From: Bacteroidota bacterium
GTDB lineage: Bacteria; Bacteroidota; Bacteroidia; Flavobacteriales; Weeksellaceae
Length of the DNA: 51,441 nucleotides
Direction of reading: 5' to 3'
Assembly (NCBI GenBank): GCA_023458415.1
Contig: JAEWZO010000008.1
Coordinates: 1 to 51,441, forward strand
Shown here: in pieces, positions 1 through 8,634 of the stretch
How positions within the stretch are numbered: the first letter of the stretch is position 1
Layout: the number at the start of each line of letters is the position of its first letter
Position numbers and translations under genes: made by a program
Notes under the pieces: generated by a model
Told to the model about the DNA's origin: nothing
Databases searched by the model: none
Seen by the model: the letters and a program-made list of their open reading frames with translations, nothing else

Positions 1-507
1 GATAAGGAAATCGAAGAAGCCAAGGCCGGTCGCAAAGCAGAAATCATTGTGAAAGTAAATTCGCTGAGTGACAGAGAATGCATCAAAAAAATGTATGAAG
101 CTGCAAAAGCCGGAGTGGAGGTTAAAATGATCGTTCGCGGAATTTACTGTGCTGTAAACCAAAAAGATTTCAAAAAGAAGATTTCTGCCATTTCCATTGT
201 GGATGAATATCTGGAGCACGCTCGTGTAATGTATTTCTATAACCGTGGAGCAGAAGACACTTATATTTCTTCGGCTGACTGGATGACGCGAAACCTCGAT
301 TACAGAATTGAAGCTGCAGTAAAAGTAACGCAGCAGAATCTGAAAAAAGAAATAAAAGACATTCTTGATATTCAGCTTGCCGATAATGTGAAAGCAAGAA
401 TTCTTGATAAAAATCTTCGGAACGAATATGTGTCGCGCGGTAAAAACGAACCCGAAATACGTTCGCAGATAGAAACGTACAATTACCTTGTTTCCAAGAA
501 AGATTAA
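1..507 (+). CDS. ppk1: Polyphosphate kinase 1, C-terminal part (5' truncated by window)
   Basis: The window opens in frame inside this gene; 168 C-terminal residues are visible and translation continues from base 1, ahead of the first ATG at 49. PPK1 reversibly transfers the terminal phosphate of ATP to polyphosphate. The visible part matches the C-terminal phospholipase-D-like C2 domain: a segment like VNSLSDRECIKKMYEA, then VEVKMIVRGIYCA, then the very characteristic ISSADWMTRNLDYRIEAAVKV around codons 93-113. The active-site histidines lie upstream and cannot be checked. The next feature is a promoter and cobalamin riboswitch on the same strand, so ppk1 is probably the last gene of its unit. 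No clear terminator hairpin separates it from the riboswitch promoter. Family assignment is firm. Confidence 0.93.
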   Translation, partial: DKEIEEAKAGRKAEIIVKVNSLSDRECIKKMYEAAKAGVEVKMIVRGIYCAVNQKDFKKKISAISIVDEYLEHARVMYFYNRGAEDTYISSADWMTRNLDYRIEAAVKVTQQNLKKEIKDILDIQLADNVKARILDKNLRNEYVSRGKNEPEIRSQIETYNYLVSKKD

Positions 508-519
508 CTTACTTTTTAC

Positions 520-527
520 TACATTTG
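520..527 (+). promoter_or_regulatory. Bacteroidetes -7 promoter element for the riboswitch-btuB transcript
   Basis: TACATTTG matches the TAnnTTTG -7 consensus of Bacteroidetes. A transcript starting about 5 bases downstream would begin at the first paired base of the riboswitch P1 stem (532). No TTG was seen at the usual -33 spacing. Confidence 0.6.
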
Positions 528-531
528 TATC

Positions 532-668
532 GCTTTCAGAAAAGGGAACCGCGTGAAATTCGCGGACTGTCCCCGCAACTGTAAATCACAACGAAAGTTT
601 TCTGCAAACACCATTGCTTTGGCGAGAAGGTGCAGAAAATGTGAAAGTCAGGAGACCTTACTGAATGC
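532..668 (+). ncRNA. Cobalamin (B12) riboswitch
   Basis: The leader carries the hallmark cobalamin aptamer core: GGGAACCGCG at 544-553, then GGACTGTCCCCGCAACTGTAA ending near 584, a variable arm, and the B12 box AAGTCAGGAGACC at 645-657. A P1 stem can be drawn between 532-539 (GCTTTCAG) and 661-668 (CTGAATGC) with one U-U mismatch. The next gene is a TonB-dependent receptor, the classical btuB arrangement in which adenosylcobalamin binding represses expression. Between 669 and 784 I see no hairpin followed by a U-run, so control of translation is more likely than intrinsic termination, but the expression platform was not resolved. Confidence 0.93.
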
Positions 669-784
669 TGAACTGTTTAAATGCTTTCGGAGGAAAAGCC
701 TGATTTACTGAACGTTCCGTTCGTATTATTAGACTGATTTTTTCCGATAAGTACATCTTTAACCAAAATTATTCATCAAAGAAA

Positions 785-2686
785 ATGAAGAAAAGAGTAA
801 TTTTTGTTGGAGCTTTGCTTGTCGTAAATTCGCACATCTTTGCCCAACAGGAAACAGAAATTGAGGAAGTTACCATCGCCTCAAAAATTCCGCAACAACT
901 TTATAAAACCGGAAAAAATGTAAAACTCATTACAGAAAAAGATCTGGAGAAATTCCAGGGACAGAATCTGAATGAAATTTTGCAGCAGGTTTCGGGATTT
1001 CAGATCACTGGAAATTTTAACAACAGTCAGGAACCTAAATCACCCAAAATTCGTGGTGGAAAACTAGCAAATATCCTGATTTTAATTGATGGCGTTCCGT
1101 TGAAAGACGTCACCGGAAACGACTATACAGCGATGGATCTGCGCTTGCTTTCTGCTGAAAATATTGAAAGTATTGAAGTGCTGAACGGCGCTTCATCAGT
1201 GCTTTATGGCTCCAATGCGACGGTTTCGGTCATCAATGTAAAAACAAAAAAAAATGCTTCGAAGAAAGTTGAGGGAGAAGTTGGACTTCGCGGCGGTTCG
1301 TTCGGAACTTTTGCACAGACTTTGGGTGTACGTGGAAATATCGATGGATTCCGTTATCAGATTTCCGGATTTAATGAAAAGTCAGACGGTATTTCTTCTG
1401 CAGTCGGTGAAAACTTTGAAAAAGACGGATTCGATAAACAGAATATTCGTGCAGCCATTGGTTATGGAACAGAAAAATTTGATTTCAATATTAACGGAGG
1501 CTGGAACCATCACTTCTTTAATTACGACAGCGGCGCATTTACAGACGGAAAGGGCAGAGGCGATGATAATCAACAGTATATCGGCGGAAATGCCAATTTT
1601 CATTATGCTAAAGGACAATTGACTTTCAATACCCGATTTTCCGGAAACGAACGGCTGATTCAAGGATTTAATGAGGAATCTTACCGCGACGAATATCAGT
1701 ATGAAGGAAAAAATTTCTTCGCTGAACTGTTTAATAATTACAAAATTTCAGACCGGTTTAATTTTACAGTTGGTGTGCAGCACGAAAATCAGAAAATGGG
1801 TTCCAAAGCTTTGCCGTGGGGCGGAACAGATATGGAGAATCAGCTGCTGATTGAGGATACAGAAATTTCCAATTTCGATGTTTTTGCCAATTTTAATGCC
1901 AATTACAAAGGTTTCAATCTGGATGCAGGAGCGCGATTTACCGACAATTCGAAATTTGGTGATCACTTCGTGTACAGCATCAATCCGTATTATTTATGGG
2001 AAATTGAAACACTGTACGCCAAAGTTGGATATTCGTTTGCAACGGCTTTTATTGCGCCGACTTTATATCAGTCTTTTGGAACGCTTCCTTATACGTTGCC
2101 GAATCCCGATTTAAAACCGGAAACCAATCATTCTCATGAAATTGATTTCAGCATTGGTAAAAAAGACAGAAGTATTGTTTTCAACGGAAGTTTTTTCCAG
2201 CGAAATGAGGAAGATGTTTTCGCATATCAGTCGAATCCGGATTTTATAGGAAATTTCGTGAATGTGGAAAGCAATAAAGCGAAAGGATTTGAATTGGGAC
2301 TGGATTATCAGATGAATGAACAGCTTAAGTTTGGAGGAAATTTCACATTTGTGGAAAAGGAAATAGAAGCAACCATGGTTCGACAGCCGAAACAGCGCGT
2401 TAATTCCTATGTTGAATTTTTGCCGATGACAGGTTCAAGAATTGTGCTTTCGCATCAGTTTGTTGGGAAAAGAAGCGATGCATATTGGGATAATTCCACT
2501 TTTTCAACTCAGAATGTTGAGCTGGAAAGTTTCCATCTTTTCAATCTGAATCTGAATCAGAAAATTCTGCACAATCTTGATGCTTATCTGAATGTCGGAA
2601 ACCTTTTTAATGAATCGTATGTCGACATTGCAGGTTTTACAACCAAGCCGAGAAACTATATGTTCGGTGTGAATTACCGCTTTTAA
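785..2686 (+). CDS. btuB: TonB-dependent outer-membrane receptor, probable cobalamin transporter BtuB
   Basis: This 633-aa outer-membrane receptor most likely imports cobalamin or a corrinoid using TonB energy. A signal peptide ends near ...SHIFAQ (residue ~21), followed by a TonB-box-like EIEEVTIAS. The plug domain spans about 40-155 (EILQQVSGFQITG, ILILIDGVPLKD, ESIEVLNGASSVLYGSNA). The remainder is a beta-barrel ending in an aromatic residue (NYMFGVNYRF), as expected for outer-membrane insertion. Length suits small BtuB-type receptors. Substrate is inferred from the cobalamin riboswitch immediately upstream; the protein alone would only support a generic TonB receptor. No other B12 transport gene (btuF, btuC, btuD) lies in the window. 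The gene ends at a strong bidirectional terminator shared with cca. Confidence 0.88.
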   Translation: MKKRVIFVGALLVVNSHIFAQQETEIEEVTIASKIPQQLYKTGKNVKLITEKDLEKFQGQNLNEILQQVSGFQITGNFNNSQEPKSPKIRGGKLANILILIDGVPLKDVTGNDYTAMDLRLLSAENIESIEVLNGASSVLYGSNATVSVINVKTKKNASKKVEGEVGLRGGSFGTFAQTLGVRGNIDGFRYQISGFNEKSDGISSAVGENFEKDGFDKQNIRAAIGYGTEKFDFNINGGWNHHFFNYDSGAFTDGKGRGDDNQQYIGGNANFHYAKGQLTFNTRFSGNERLIQGFNEESYRDEYQYEGKNFFAELFNNYKISDRFNFTVGVQHENQKMGSKALPWGGTDMENQLLIEDTEISNFDVFANFNANYKGFNLDAGARFTDNSKFGDHFVYSINPYYLWEIETLYAKVGYSFATAFIAPTLYQSFGTLPYTLPNPDLKPETNHSHEIDFSIGKKDRSIVFNGSFFQRNEEDVFAYQSNPDFIGNFVNVESNKAKGFELGLDYQMNEQLKFGGNFTFVEKEIEATMVRQPKQRVNSYVEFLPMTGSRIVLSHQFVGKRSDAYWDNSTFSTQNVELESFHLFNLNLNQKILHNLDAYLNVGNLFNESYVDIAGFTTKPRNYMFGVNYRF

Positions 2687-2700
2687 ATACTTGAAACCAA

Positions 2701-2734
2701 AACCGCCGCAAACAAAGTTTGCGGCGGTTTTTTT
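2701..2734. terminator. Bidirectional terminator between btuB and cca
   Basis: An 11-bp GC-rich stem (2703-2713 with 2717-2727, loop AAA) is flanked by AA on the left and seven T on the right. It can end both converging genes. The cca stop codon (2733-2735) lies within its T-tract. Confidence 0.9.
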
Positions 2735-4160
2735 ATTTTGTCTGGAGTTGAAGTCCCAGTTTTTCTGCTTCCGAAATCACAAAATTCCGGGCTTCGTCCT
2801 TATCGTTTTTTATATCGCCTTCAAGGATGGCCTCTTTCACTTTTTCTTTTAGTGTTCCGATTTCTCGACCCGGCTTTAGGTTGAACATTTCCATTATTTC
2901 TTCTCCAGAAATGGGTGGCTGAAAATTTCGTACCTGATCTTTTTCTTCTACTTCTTTTATTTTCTCAGCCACATACTCAAAATTCTTGATGAATTTCCCC
3001 TGCTTTTTAGCATTTTTTGTGGTGATGTCGGCTTTGCATAAAGTAAACAGATCTTCCAAATCCTCACCGGCATCGAACAGAAGTCTTCGTAAAGCAGCAT
3101 CAGAAGCATCATCGGTGATTAGCGCGATTGGTCTTGAAGAGAGTTTTACCATCTTCTGAATGTACTTTAAATCCGGACCCAAAGGAAGTTTCAAACGGTG
3201 AAAAATGTTTTTCGCCATTTTGGAACCAAGAAATTCATGCCCGTGAAAAGTCCATCCTGTTCCTTCAACGAATTTTTTAGTTGGTGCTTTTCCAATGTCG
3301 TGGAGTAATGCAGACCAGCGTAACCAAAGATTTTCAGTATTTGCGCAAATGTTATCTACCACTTCCAATGTGTGATAAAAATTGTCTTTATGAGTTTGAC
3401 CTTCAATTTCTTCAATGCCTTTTAGCGCGGTAAGTTCCGGGATGATTTTTTCTAAAAGTCCGGTTTCTTCCATCAATTTCAGACCAACTGAAGGTTTTTC
3501 GGAAAGCATGATTTTGTTGAATTCAACCATAATTCTTTCCATAGAAACAATCTTGATTCTTTCGGCTTCTTCCTTAATTGCGTTCAGTGAATTTTCCTCG
3601 ATTTCGAAATTTAATGTCGAAGCAAACCGAATGGCTCTCATCATTCGTAGCGGATCATCGGAGTAGGTTTGATGAGGTTCAAGAGGAGTTCGCAAAATTT
3701 TATTCTGCAAATCCACTTCTCCGTTGAAAGGATCAATCAATTCTCCAAAATTTTCTTTATTCAGGGAAATTGCCATTGCATTGATCGTGAAATCGCGGCG
3801 TTTTTGGTCGTCTCCCAAAGTGCCGGTTTCTACCTCCGGTTTTCTTGAATTTTCCGAATAACTCTCTTTTCTGGCGCCTACAAATTCGAGTTCCAGACCA
3901 TCAAGTTTAAACATTGCAGTACCATAGTTTTTGAAAACCGAAACTTTTAGTTTTGGATTAATTTCTTCTGCAATCCTTTTAGCAAGCTCAATTCCTGAAC
4001 TTTCTGTTACGAAATCAATGTCAGTCGGCATTTGCCTTTTCATCAACAAATCCCGAACATAACCTCCTACGATATAAACAGACTGATTATTTCGCGACGC
4101 TACTTCGGAAATGATTTTAAAGAGCTTTAGATTTTTATTTTGGTTGAGGTTGATATTCAT
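2733..4160 (-). CDS. cca: CCA tRNA nucleotidyltransferase / HD-domain protein
   Basis: This 475-aa cytosolic enzyme adds or repairs the CCA tail of tRNAs. The nucleotidyltransferase head shows VYIVGGYVRDLLM (~29-41) and the catalytic TDID (~46-49) within PTDIDFV. A GDDQKRRDFTINAM motif lies near 115-130, followed by the RNA-binding segment with DDPLRMMRAIRFAS (~168-181). A C-terminal HD domain has LLHDIGK (~290). This is the usual length for the HD-containing bacterial form. The function is needed here because the tRNA-Phe gene in this window does not encode CCA. Transcription probably starts from its own TATCTTTG element just upstream, and it ends at the terminator shared with btuB. Confidence 0.93.
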   Translation of the reverse strand: MNINLNQNKNLKLFKIISEVASRNNQSVYIVGGYVRDLLMKRQMPTDIDFVTESSGIELAKRIAEEINPKLKVSVFKNYGTAMFKLDGLELEFVGARKESYSENSRKPEVETGTLGDDQKRRDFTINAMAISLNKENFGELIDPFNGEVDLQNKILRTPLEPHQTYSDDPLRMMRAIRFASTLNFEIEENSLNAIKEEAERIKIVSMERIMVEFNKIMLSEKPSVGLKLMEETGLLEKIIPELTALKGIEEIEGQTHKDNFYHTLEVVDNICANTENLWLRWSALLHDIGKAPTKKFVEGTGWTFHGHEFLGSKMAKNIFHRLKLPLGPDLKYIQKMVKLSSRPIALITDDASDAALRRLLFDAGEDLEDLFTLCKADITTKNAKKQGKFIKNFEYVAEKIKEVEEKDQVRNFQPPISGEEIMEMFNLKPGREIGTLKEKVKEAILEGDIKNDKDEARNFVISEAEKLGLQLQTK

Positions 4161-4198
4161 AATTACAAAGTCTAATGAACGAAGTCAAAAGATTTTTG

Positions 4199-4206
4199 CA
4201 AAGATA
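4199..4206 (-). promoter_or_regulatory. -7 promoter element upstream of cca
   Basis: On the minus strand this reads TATCTTTG, a full TAnnTTTG match, about 39 bases before the cca ATG. No TTG was found at a suitable -33 distance. Confidence 0.5.
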
Positions 4207-4230
4207 TTTCTTTATTGTGAAAAAGTTGGT

Positions 4231-4359
4231 TTATCCAAAAGTAACAGTTCCGGCGGCAGCACCTACCAATCCCCAGAAAATTATCCAGATTGGCTCTCTG
4301 TATTTTAGATAAGTCACCAAAACGTGCTTAATGAACAAGTTTTCCAGGGTCAATTTCAT
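4231..4359 (-). CDS. Possible 42-aa small membrane protein
   Basis: A short open frame runs from ATG at 4357-4359 to TAA at 4231-4233 in the gap between the flavin oxidoreductase and cca. The predicted peptide is 42 residues: a basic, amphipathic N-terminal half (KHVLVTYLKYREP, ~11-23) and one hydrophobic segment (IWIIFWGLVGAAAGTVTFG, ~24-42) able to span a membrane. The start is preceded by an A-rich stretch typical of Bacteroidetes leaders. It lies about 75 bases downstream of the oxidoreductase stop on the same strand and could be co-transcribed. I do not recognise the family. Small size means chance cannot be excluded; conservation in relatives would decide. Confidence 0.4.
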   Translation of the reverse strand: MKLTLENLFIKHVLVTYLKYREPIWIIFWGLVGAAAGTVTFG

Positions 4360-4433
4360 TGGTTGATTTTTTTTCGAACTCAATTTACTAAAAATTTATT
4401 CTTCAGTTTGATATGTTGATTCTGCTGATTCTG

Positions 4434-5771
4434 TTAGATTTTTTCAAGATCGAAAAGATCATTCAACGCTTCAGACATTGTAGGATGTGTGAACACCTGA
4501 TCTCGCAAAACAGTGTAAGGTAAACCTAAATCCATCACTGTTTTTACGGTATTGATGATTTCGTGAGCTTCTGTGCAGAACAGCGTACAACCTTCAATTT
4601 TTTTGGTTTTCTTGTTGATGATGGCTTTCAGGAAACCATTGGTTTGACCAAGAATTCCGGCTTTTGGAATTGAAGAAGCTTCAATTTTATTGATGATGTA
4701 GTTTTTCGGATTGTTGAGATCCTTTTCTTTTTTGCCGATATGAGCCATTGGTGGATTGGTAAAAACCGCTGTCGCAAACTCTTTACGTTGATTGGTTGAA
4801 GAATAATTGCCACCGAGAATCTGATTTTTTACAATTCTGAAATCATCCAGAGAAATGTGCGTAAACTGCGGTCCACCGTTGATGTCGCCTAACGCCCAAA
4901 TATGTTTTTTGTTGGTTTGTAACTTTGAGTTCACCTTCACAAAACCTTTATCGGTAAGCTTGATGCCTGCTTTTTCTACGTTGAGTTTTTCCAGATTGGG
5001 TTTTCTGCCGGTCGCAACCAAAATCGCATCTGTTTTTAAACTGGAATTTTTTTGGTTTTTAGTGTATTTCATACTCAGAGCTTTCCCTGATTTTTCAATT
5101 TTGTTGACTTTTGCATTCTGGATGATTTTGATTTTCTGTTGAGACAGAACTTCTTTGATCGCAGTTGCAACATCACTGTCTTCTCGCTCCAGAAACTGAT
5201 CAGCCGCATCCAAAACGGTCACTTTGCTTCCAAAATCTGCAAACATGGTTGCAAATTCCAGACCGATAAATCCACCTCCGATAATTACCAGATTTTTGGG
5301 AAGCGTTTTAATTTCCATTATAGATGTGCTGTCCTGTACGCCGGGTAAATCAACTCCTTCAATCGGTGGGGTATTCGGAACTGTTCCGGTGTTGATGAAA
5401 ATTTTCTCTGCAGTAATTTTTGATTTTTCTCCCTTCGAATCGGTGAGTTCAACAGTATTTTCATCAATAAAATTTGCCACTGCCGTAATAATTTTCACGT
5501 TTTTGGTTTTCGCGGCTTTCTCAAAATTTTTATCCCGAAGTTTCGAAATAAAATTATTTTTATCTGCAATTGCATCCTTAAGTGAAATGTCTTTAGAAGC
5601 CTGTTCGCGAAGAAATTTTGTAGGAATACAAGCGATATTAATGCAGGTTCCGCCGTACATTTTTTCTGATTTTTCAACAAGAACTGTTTTTTGTCCGGCA
5701 TTGCCGAGTGCGGCTGCAAGCGTTTTACCGGCTTTCCCAAAGCCGATGATTAGATTTTCTGTTTTTAATTT
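4434..5771 (-). CDS. FAD-dependent pyridine nucleotide-disulfide oxidoreductase (lipoamide dehydrogenase / mercuric reductase-like), start codon apparently lost
   Basis: Class I flavin disulfide reductase. The first ATG (5658-5660) gives 408 residues beginning just before the redox-active GGTCINIACIPTK. That start would remove the FAD-binding motif, which is plainly present upstream in the same frame: ENLIIGFGKAGKTLAAALG at about 5702-5759. The open frame extends to 5771 (stop at 5772-5774) and would give about 445 residues, the normal family length, but has no ATG, GTG or TTG there. An NAD(P)-binding motif follows (VIIGGGFIGLEFA), then the FAD motif IWALGDINGGPQFTH and a C-terminal dimerisation domain with FTHPTMSEAL. 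The active-site Cys pair is intact. Substrate cannot be told from sequence. Either a rare start codon is used, or the start was lost by mutation or sequence error. Listed as CDS because the rest of the frame is intact. Confidence 0.8.
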   Translation of the reverse strand, partial: KLKTENLIIGFGKAGKTLAAALGNAGQKTVLVEKSEKMYGGTCINIACIPTKFLREQASKDISLKDAIADKNNFISKLRDKNFEKAAKTKNVKIITAVANFIDENTVELTDSKGEKSKITAEKIFINTGTVPNTPPIEGVDLPGVQDSTSIMEIKTLPKNLVIIGGGFIGLEFATMFADFGSKVTVLDAADQFLEREDSDVATAIKEVLSQQKIKIIQNAKVNKIEKSGKALSMKYTKNQKNSSLKTDAILVATGRKPNLEKLNVEKAGIKLTDKGFVKVNSKLQTNKKHIWALGDINGGPQFTHISLDDFRIVKNQILGGNYSSTNQRKEFATAVFTNPPMAHIGKKEKDLNNPKNYIINKIEASSIPKAGILGQTNGFLKAIINKKTKKIEGCTLFCTEAHEIINTVKTVMDLGLPYTVLRDQVFTHPTMSEALNDLFDLEKI

Positions 5772-5869
5772 TTACTTTTTTAGATGATTCTATCAAAGCA
5801 GCAAGAATGAAACCATAAAACTTTCCACGAAATAGACTTTATCTGGAAAGAAGGCTTCGTCACTTCAAA

Positions 5870-5901
5870 CAAAAAACCCGAAATCTTACGATTCCGGGTT
5901 T
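5870..5901 (-). terminator. Terminator of the S9 peptidase gene
   Basis: A 10-bp stem with one mismatch (5876-5885 with 5890-5899, loop of 4) is followed on the minus strand by six T. It lies just downstream of the peptidase stop. Confidence 0.75.
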
Positions 5902-5919
5902 GAATATTTTCCAATGAAA

Positions 5920-8589
5920 TTATTTCAAAACTGTTGTCATAACTGCATTTCCTAAAGCAGGTAAAACGGCTTCGGTTTTTACTGCAATTTTTTTTGCAGG
6001 ATCAATCCACATTGTAGTTTTTTCCGCTGCATTGTCCGCATTGGTTTGTTCTATTTTCCAGGTATCAACACCGTTCATTTTTTCTTTTCCAACCACAGAA
6101 AGAACCATTTTCTTTGGCTTCATTGTCATGACATCGAGGTTGTAATAACTGGTTGTGAATCCTTCTTTTAAAGGCATTCTTGCAATAATCATGTCGGATG
6201 CGCCTTCGCTGAGATAGGCTCCCTCAATATTTACCGGCATATCTTTCCCCATAGCGTTTACGGAAATGTTATTGCCGTTTTTGCTCATGGTAATTGTTGC
6301 GGGTCCTTGAACAATCGTTCTTTTCGCAGCATCAAAATTTGAACCGGTGAACACTGTTTCGTCCGTCATTTTGCCCATTGCCGAAGTGGCTTCATCATAA
6401 ACCACCCAGTTTTTTCCGTCTTTCTTAATCGTTCTTGTCGCATCCATCTGAATGTTTTGTCCCTGAACCGCCAAAGTTGAAGTATAATTATAAACTGCCG
6501 CTGTGAAATCTCCGCTTAAAGAAGGCAACGCAGCCGGAACTTTAACATCAGTTTTTTCTGCAAGTTTTACGGTGTTGATGTCAACCATCATTTCCTTAAG
6601 TCTTTTAGCAACATTTTCCGGCATATCTTCCTGATATCTTGTTCCAATATGTTCTGCCAAAAATTTCTCAATTCCTGCGTACATTGCCATATTATTTACC
6701 GGTTTATGAAAGCCGTGACCTTCGTCTTCAGCCAGCATATACTGTACATCTCTCTTCAAATCGCGCATTGCAATAACTATCTGGTCGCTTTCTGCCTGTT
6801 TTACCCTTGGATCGTTCGCTCCCTGAATAATCAGTAAAGGCGTTTTAATTTTATCAGCGTGGAAAAGGGGACTTGCTGCCGTTAGAATTTTCTTGCCTTC
6901 TTCGATGGTCTCATCGCCCATTCTTAAAGCAAACTGTTTTTTGCCGGCTTCCCAATATGGCGGAATGGTAGAAAGCAATGTGAAAAGATTACTCGGACCT
7001 ACAATATCAACACCTGCTGCGTAAAGATCAGGAGTGAAAGTTAATCCCGCCAAAGTTGCATAACCACCGTAACTTCCTCCCATAATTGCTACTTTTTTCG
7101 GATCAGCAATTCCCTGATCGATCAGATGTTTTACTCCCCAAGTAATATCGTCCTGCATTAATTTTCCCCACTGTAGATTTCCTGCATTCAGGAATTTTTT
7201 TCCGTAGCCGGTACTTGCTCTGAAGTTGGGATCCAAAACCGCAAAACCTCTGTTGGCAAGAAACTGCGCCATGGAACTGAATCCCCAGTAACTTCTTGCC
7301 CACGGACCGCCATGAGGAACAACAATTAAAGGAAGATTTTTTGCAGTTTTATTTTTCGGAAGTGTAAGATAGGCCGGAATTTCAAGACCGTCGCTACTTT
7401 TGTAACGGATTGGTGTCATCGGACTTAAATACGCTTCGTATTCTTTAAGTTTTGGTCTTGGCGTGTACTGCTCTGTAATTTTTTTTGAATCTCTGTCGAA
7501 GAGGTATGTTGTGGAAACTTTTGTGTCTCCGTACGCACTGAAAAGCCATTTTCTTTCATCTTTCGTCATGCTGCTTATTGAAATTTCGGCACCCGGATAT
7601 TTTGATTTTAGGAAATTGTAATCTGCTTCAAATTTTTTGTCTTTGAAATACAGTCTTTCCTTTTCATCTTCGTACGAAGTGTAGATTAGATCGTGTGTAA
7701 GAGCACTGAAACTTACATTTCCAAGATCAACACGTTTTAAAGGATCGGATTCCACATCAGTTGTGGCTCCAGTTTTAGGATCCATCAAAACAAGTTTGGT
7801 CAAATCTGTATTCTCACCTTTGTTGGTTTGAACGTACACTTTGCTGTTGTTCTTTGTGAACGCAATAGGATATGCAGTTTCTAAAGCGGTTACCGAATAA
7901 ATTTTCGTGAATTTTCCGCCATCTCCAATAGTCAGGAATTCTGTGGATCCGTCTTCCGGACTTCTTAAAGCTAACCTTGGTTTTTCATCCCAGTCGAAAA
8001 TCCATCCTCCTAATCTTTCGGTATTTTCTTTAATTAGCGTAAGCTTTCCGGTATTGATTTCCAGTTTATACAGGTCGTGCCATTTTGCATCTCTTGTATT
8101 TAAACCAATCATCATCACATTCGGATCTTTTTTACTCACCATATTAATATAAACTCTTCCGTTGTCGAAAGGAGTGAGGTTGCGGGTTTCAGGAATTCCT
8201 GTCTTCGGATCTGCAGCAGCAGAAGGCGATACAGCATAAATGTTGTAATTTTCGTTACCGTCTTTATCTTTTACATAAAGAATATATTTGCCGTCCCTTG
8301 TCCAAAAATAACCGCCTACAGGCCTTTCAAAATCGGTCAAACGTCTTGCATTGGCAAAAGGTTCTTCAATTTTTTTTACCCAGATATTCATTATCCCATT
8401 GTGGGCTTTTTGAAATGAAATAAATTTTCCATCGGGGCTAAGCTGCCCTCCCGAGATTTCCGGATTGTCGAAGAAAATGCTTCGGTCAATCAACGGTACA
8501 TCATTGCTTTTTGCAGTTTTCGCTTTCTGAGCCCGAACTGTATTTAGCGAAAGAATAAGCAACGCTAAGGTGAAGATTAGTTTTTTCAT
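5920..8589 (-). CDS. Secreted S9-family prolyl oligopeptidase / dipeptidyl aminopeptidase with C-terminal extension
   Basis: This 889-aa exported serine peptidase probably trims peptides in the periplasm or at the surface. A signal peptide ends at about TVRAQ (residue ~21). Residues ~40-380 form a beta-propeller-like region with WD40/TolB-type repeats (LSPDGKFISFQK, YFWTRDGKYILYVKD). The alpha/beta-hydrolase domain spans ~390-655 with a complete triad: Ser506 in GGSYGG, Asp593 in GANDPRV, His625 in DEGHGF; HGGP at 426-429 supplies the oxyanion region. Typical S9C enzymes end near residue 650. Here about 230 further residues follow, rich in beta-strand-like alternation (SLSGDFTAAVYNY, NVEGAYLSEGAS-like, WKIEQTNADN) and resembling lipoprotein-sorting/DUF3108-type beta domains. 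It ends in its own terminator, and tsaC lies 45 bases upstream. Confidence 0.9.
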   Translation of the reverse strand: MKKLIFTLALLILSLNTVRAQKAKTAKSNDVPLIDRSIFFDNPEISGGQLSPDGKFISFQKAHNGIMNIWVKKIEEPFANARRLTDFERPVGGYFWTRDGKYILYVKDKDGNENYNIYAVSPSAAADPKTGIPETRNLTPFDNGRVYINMVSKKDPNVMMIGLNTRDAKWHDLYKLEINTGKLTLIKENTERLGGWIFDWDEKPRLALRSPEDGSTEFLTIGDGGKFTKIYSVTALETAYPIAFTKNNSKVYVQTNKGENTDLTKLVLMDPKTGATTDVESDPLKRVDLGNVSFSALTHDLIYTSYEDEKERLYFKDKKFEADYNFLKSKYPGAEISISSMTKDERKWLFSAYGDTKVSTTYLFDRDSKKITEQYTPRPKLKEYEAYLSPMTPIRYKSSDGLEIPAYLTLPKNKTAKNLPLIVVPHGGPWARSYWGFSSMAQFLANRGFAVLDPNFRASTGYGKKFLNAGNLQWGKLMQDDITWGVKHLIDQGIADPKKVAIMGGSYGGYATLAGLTFTPDLYAAGVDIVGPSNLFTLLSTIPPYWEAGKKQFALRMGDETIEEGKKILTAASPLFHADKIKTPLLIIQGANDPRVKQAESDQIVIAMRDLKRDVQYMLAEDEGHGFHKPVNNMAMYAGIEKFLAEHIGTRYQEDMPENVAKRLKEMMVDINTVKLAEKTDVKVPAALPSLSGDFTAAVYNYTSTLAVQGQNIQMDATRTIKKDGKNWVVYDEATSAMGKMTDETVFTGSNFDAAKRTIVQGPATITMSKNGNNISVNAMGKDMPVNIEGAYLSEGASDMIIARMPLKEGFTTSYYNLDVMTMKPKKMVLSVVGKEKMNGVDTWKIEQTNADNAAEKTTMWIDPAKKIAVKTEAVLPALGNAVMTTVLK

Positions 8590-8634
8590 AGATTTGGTTT
8601 TTTTTGTGTTGATTTGTTAAATATAATATTTTTT

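Noticed and set aside
4111..4308. 65-codon plus-strand frame near the cca start
   Set aside because: It overlaps the cca start in antisense and the minus-strand small membrane frame is more protein-like.
5224..5787. 187-codon plus-strand open frame opposite the flavin oxidoreductase
   Set aside because: Antisense to intact NAD- and FAD-binding motifs; Phe/Ser-rich translation without domains.
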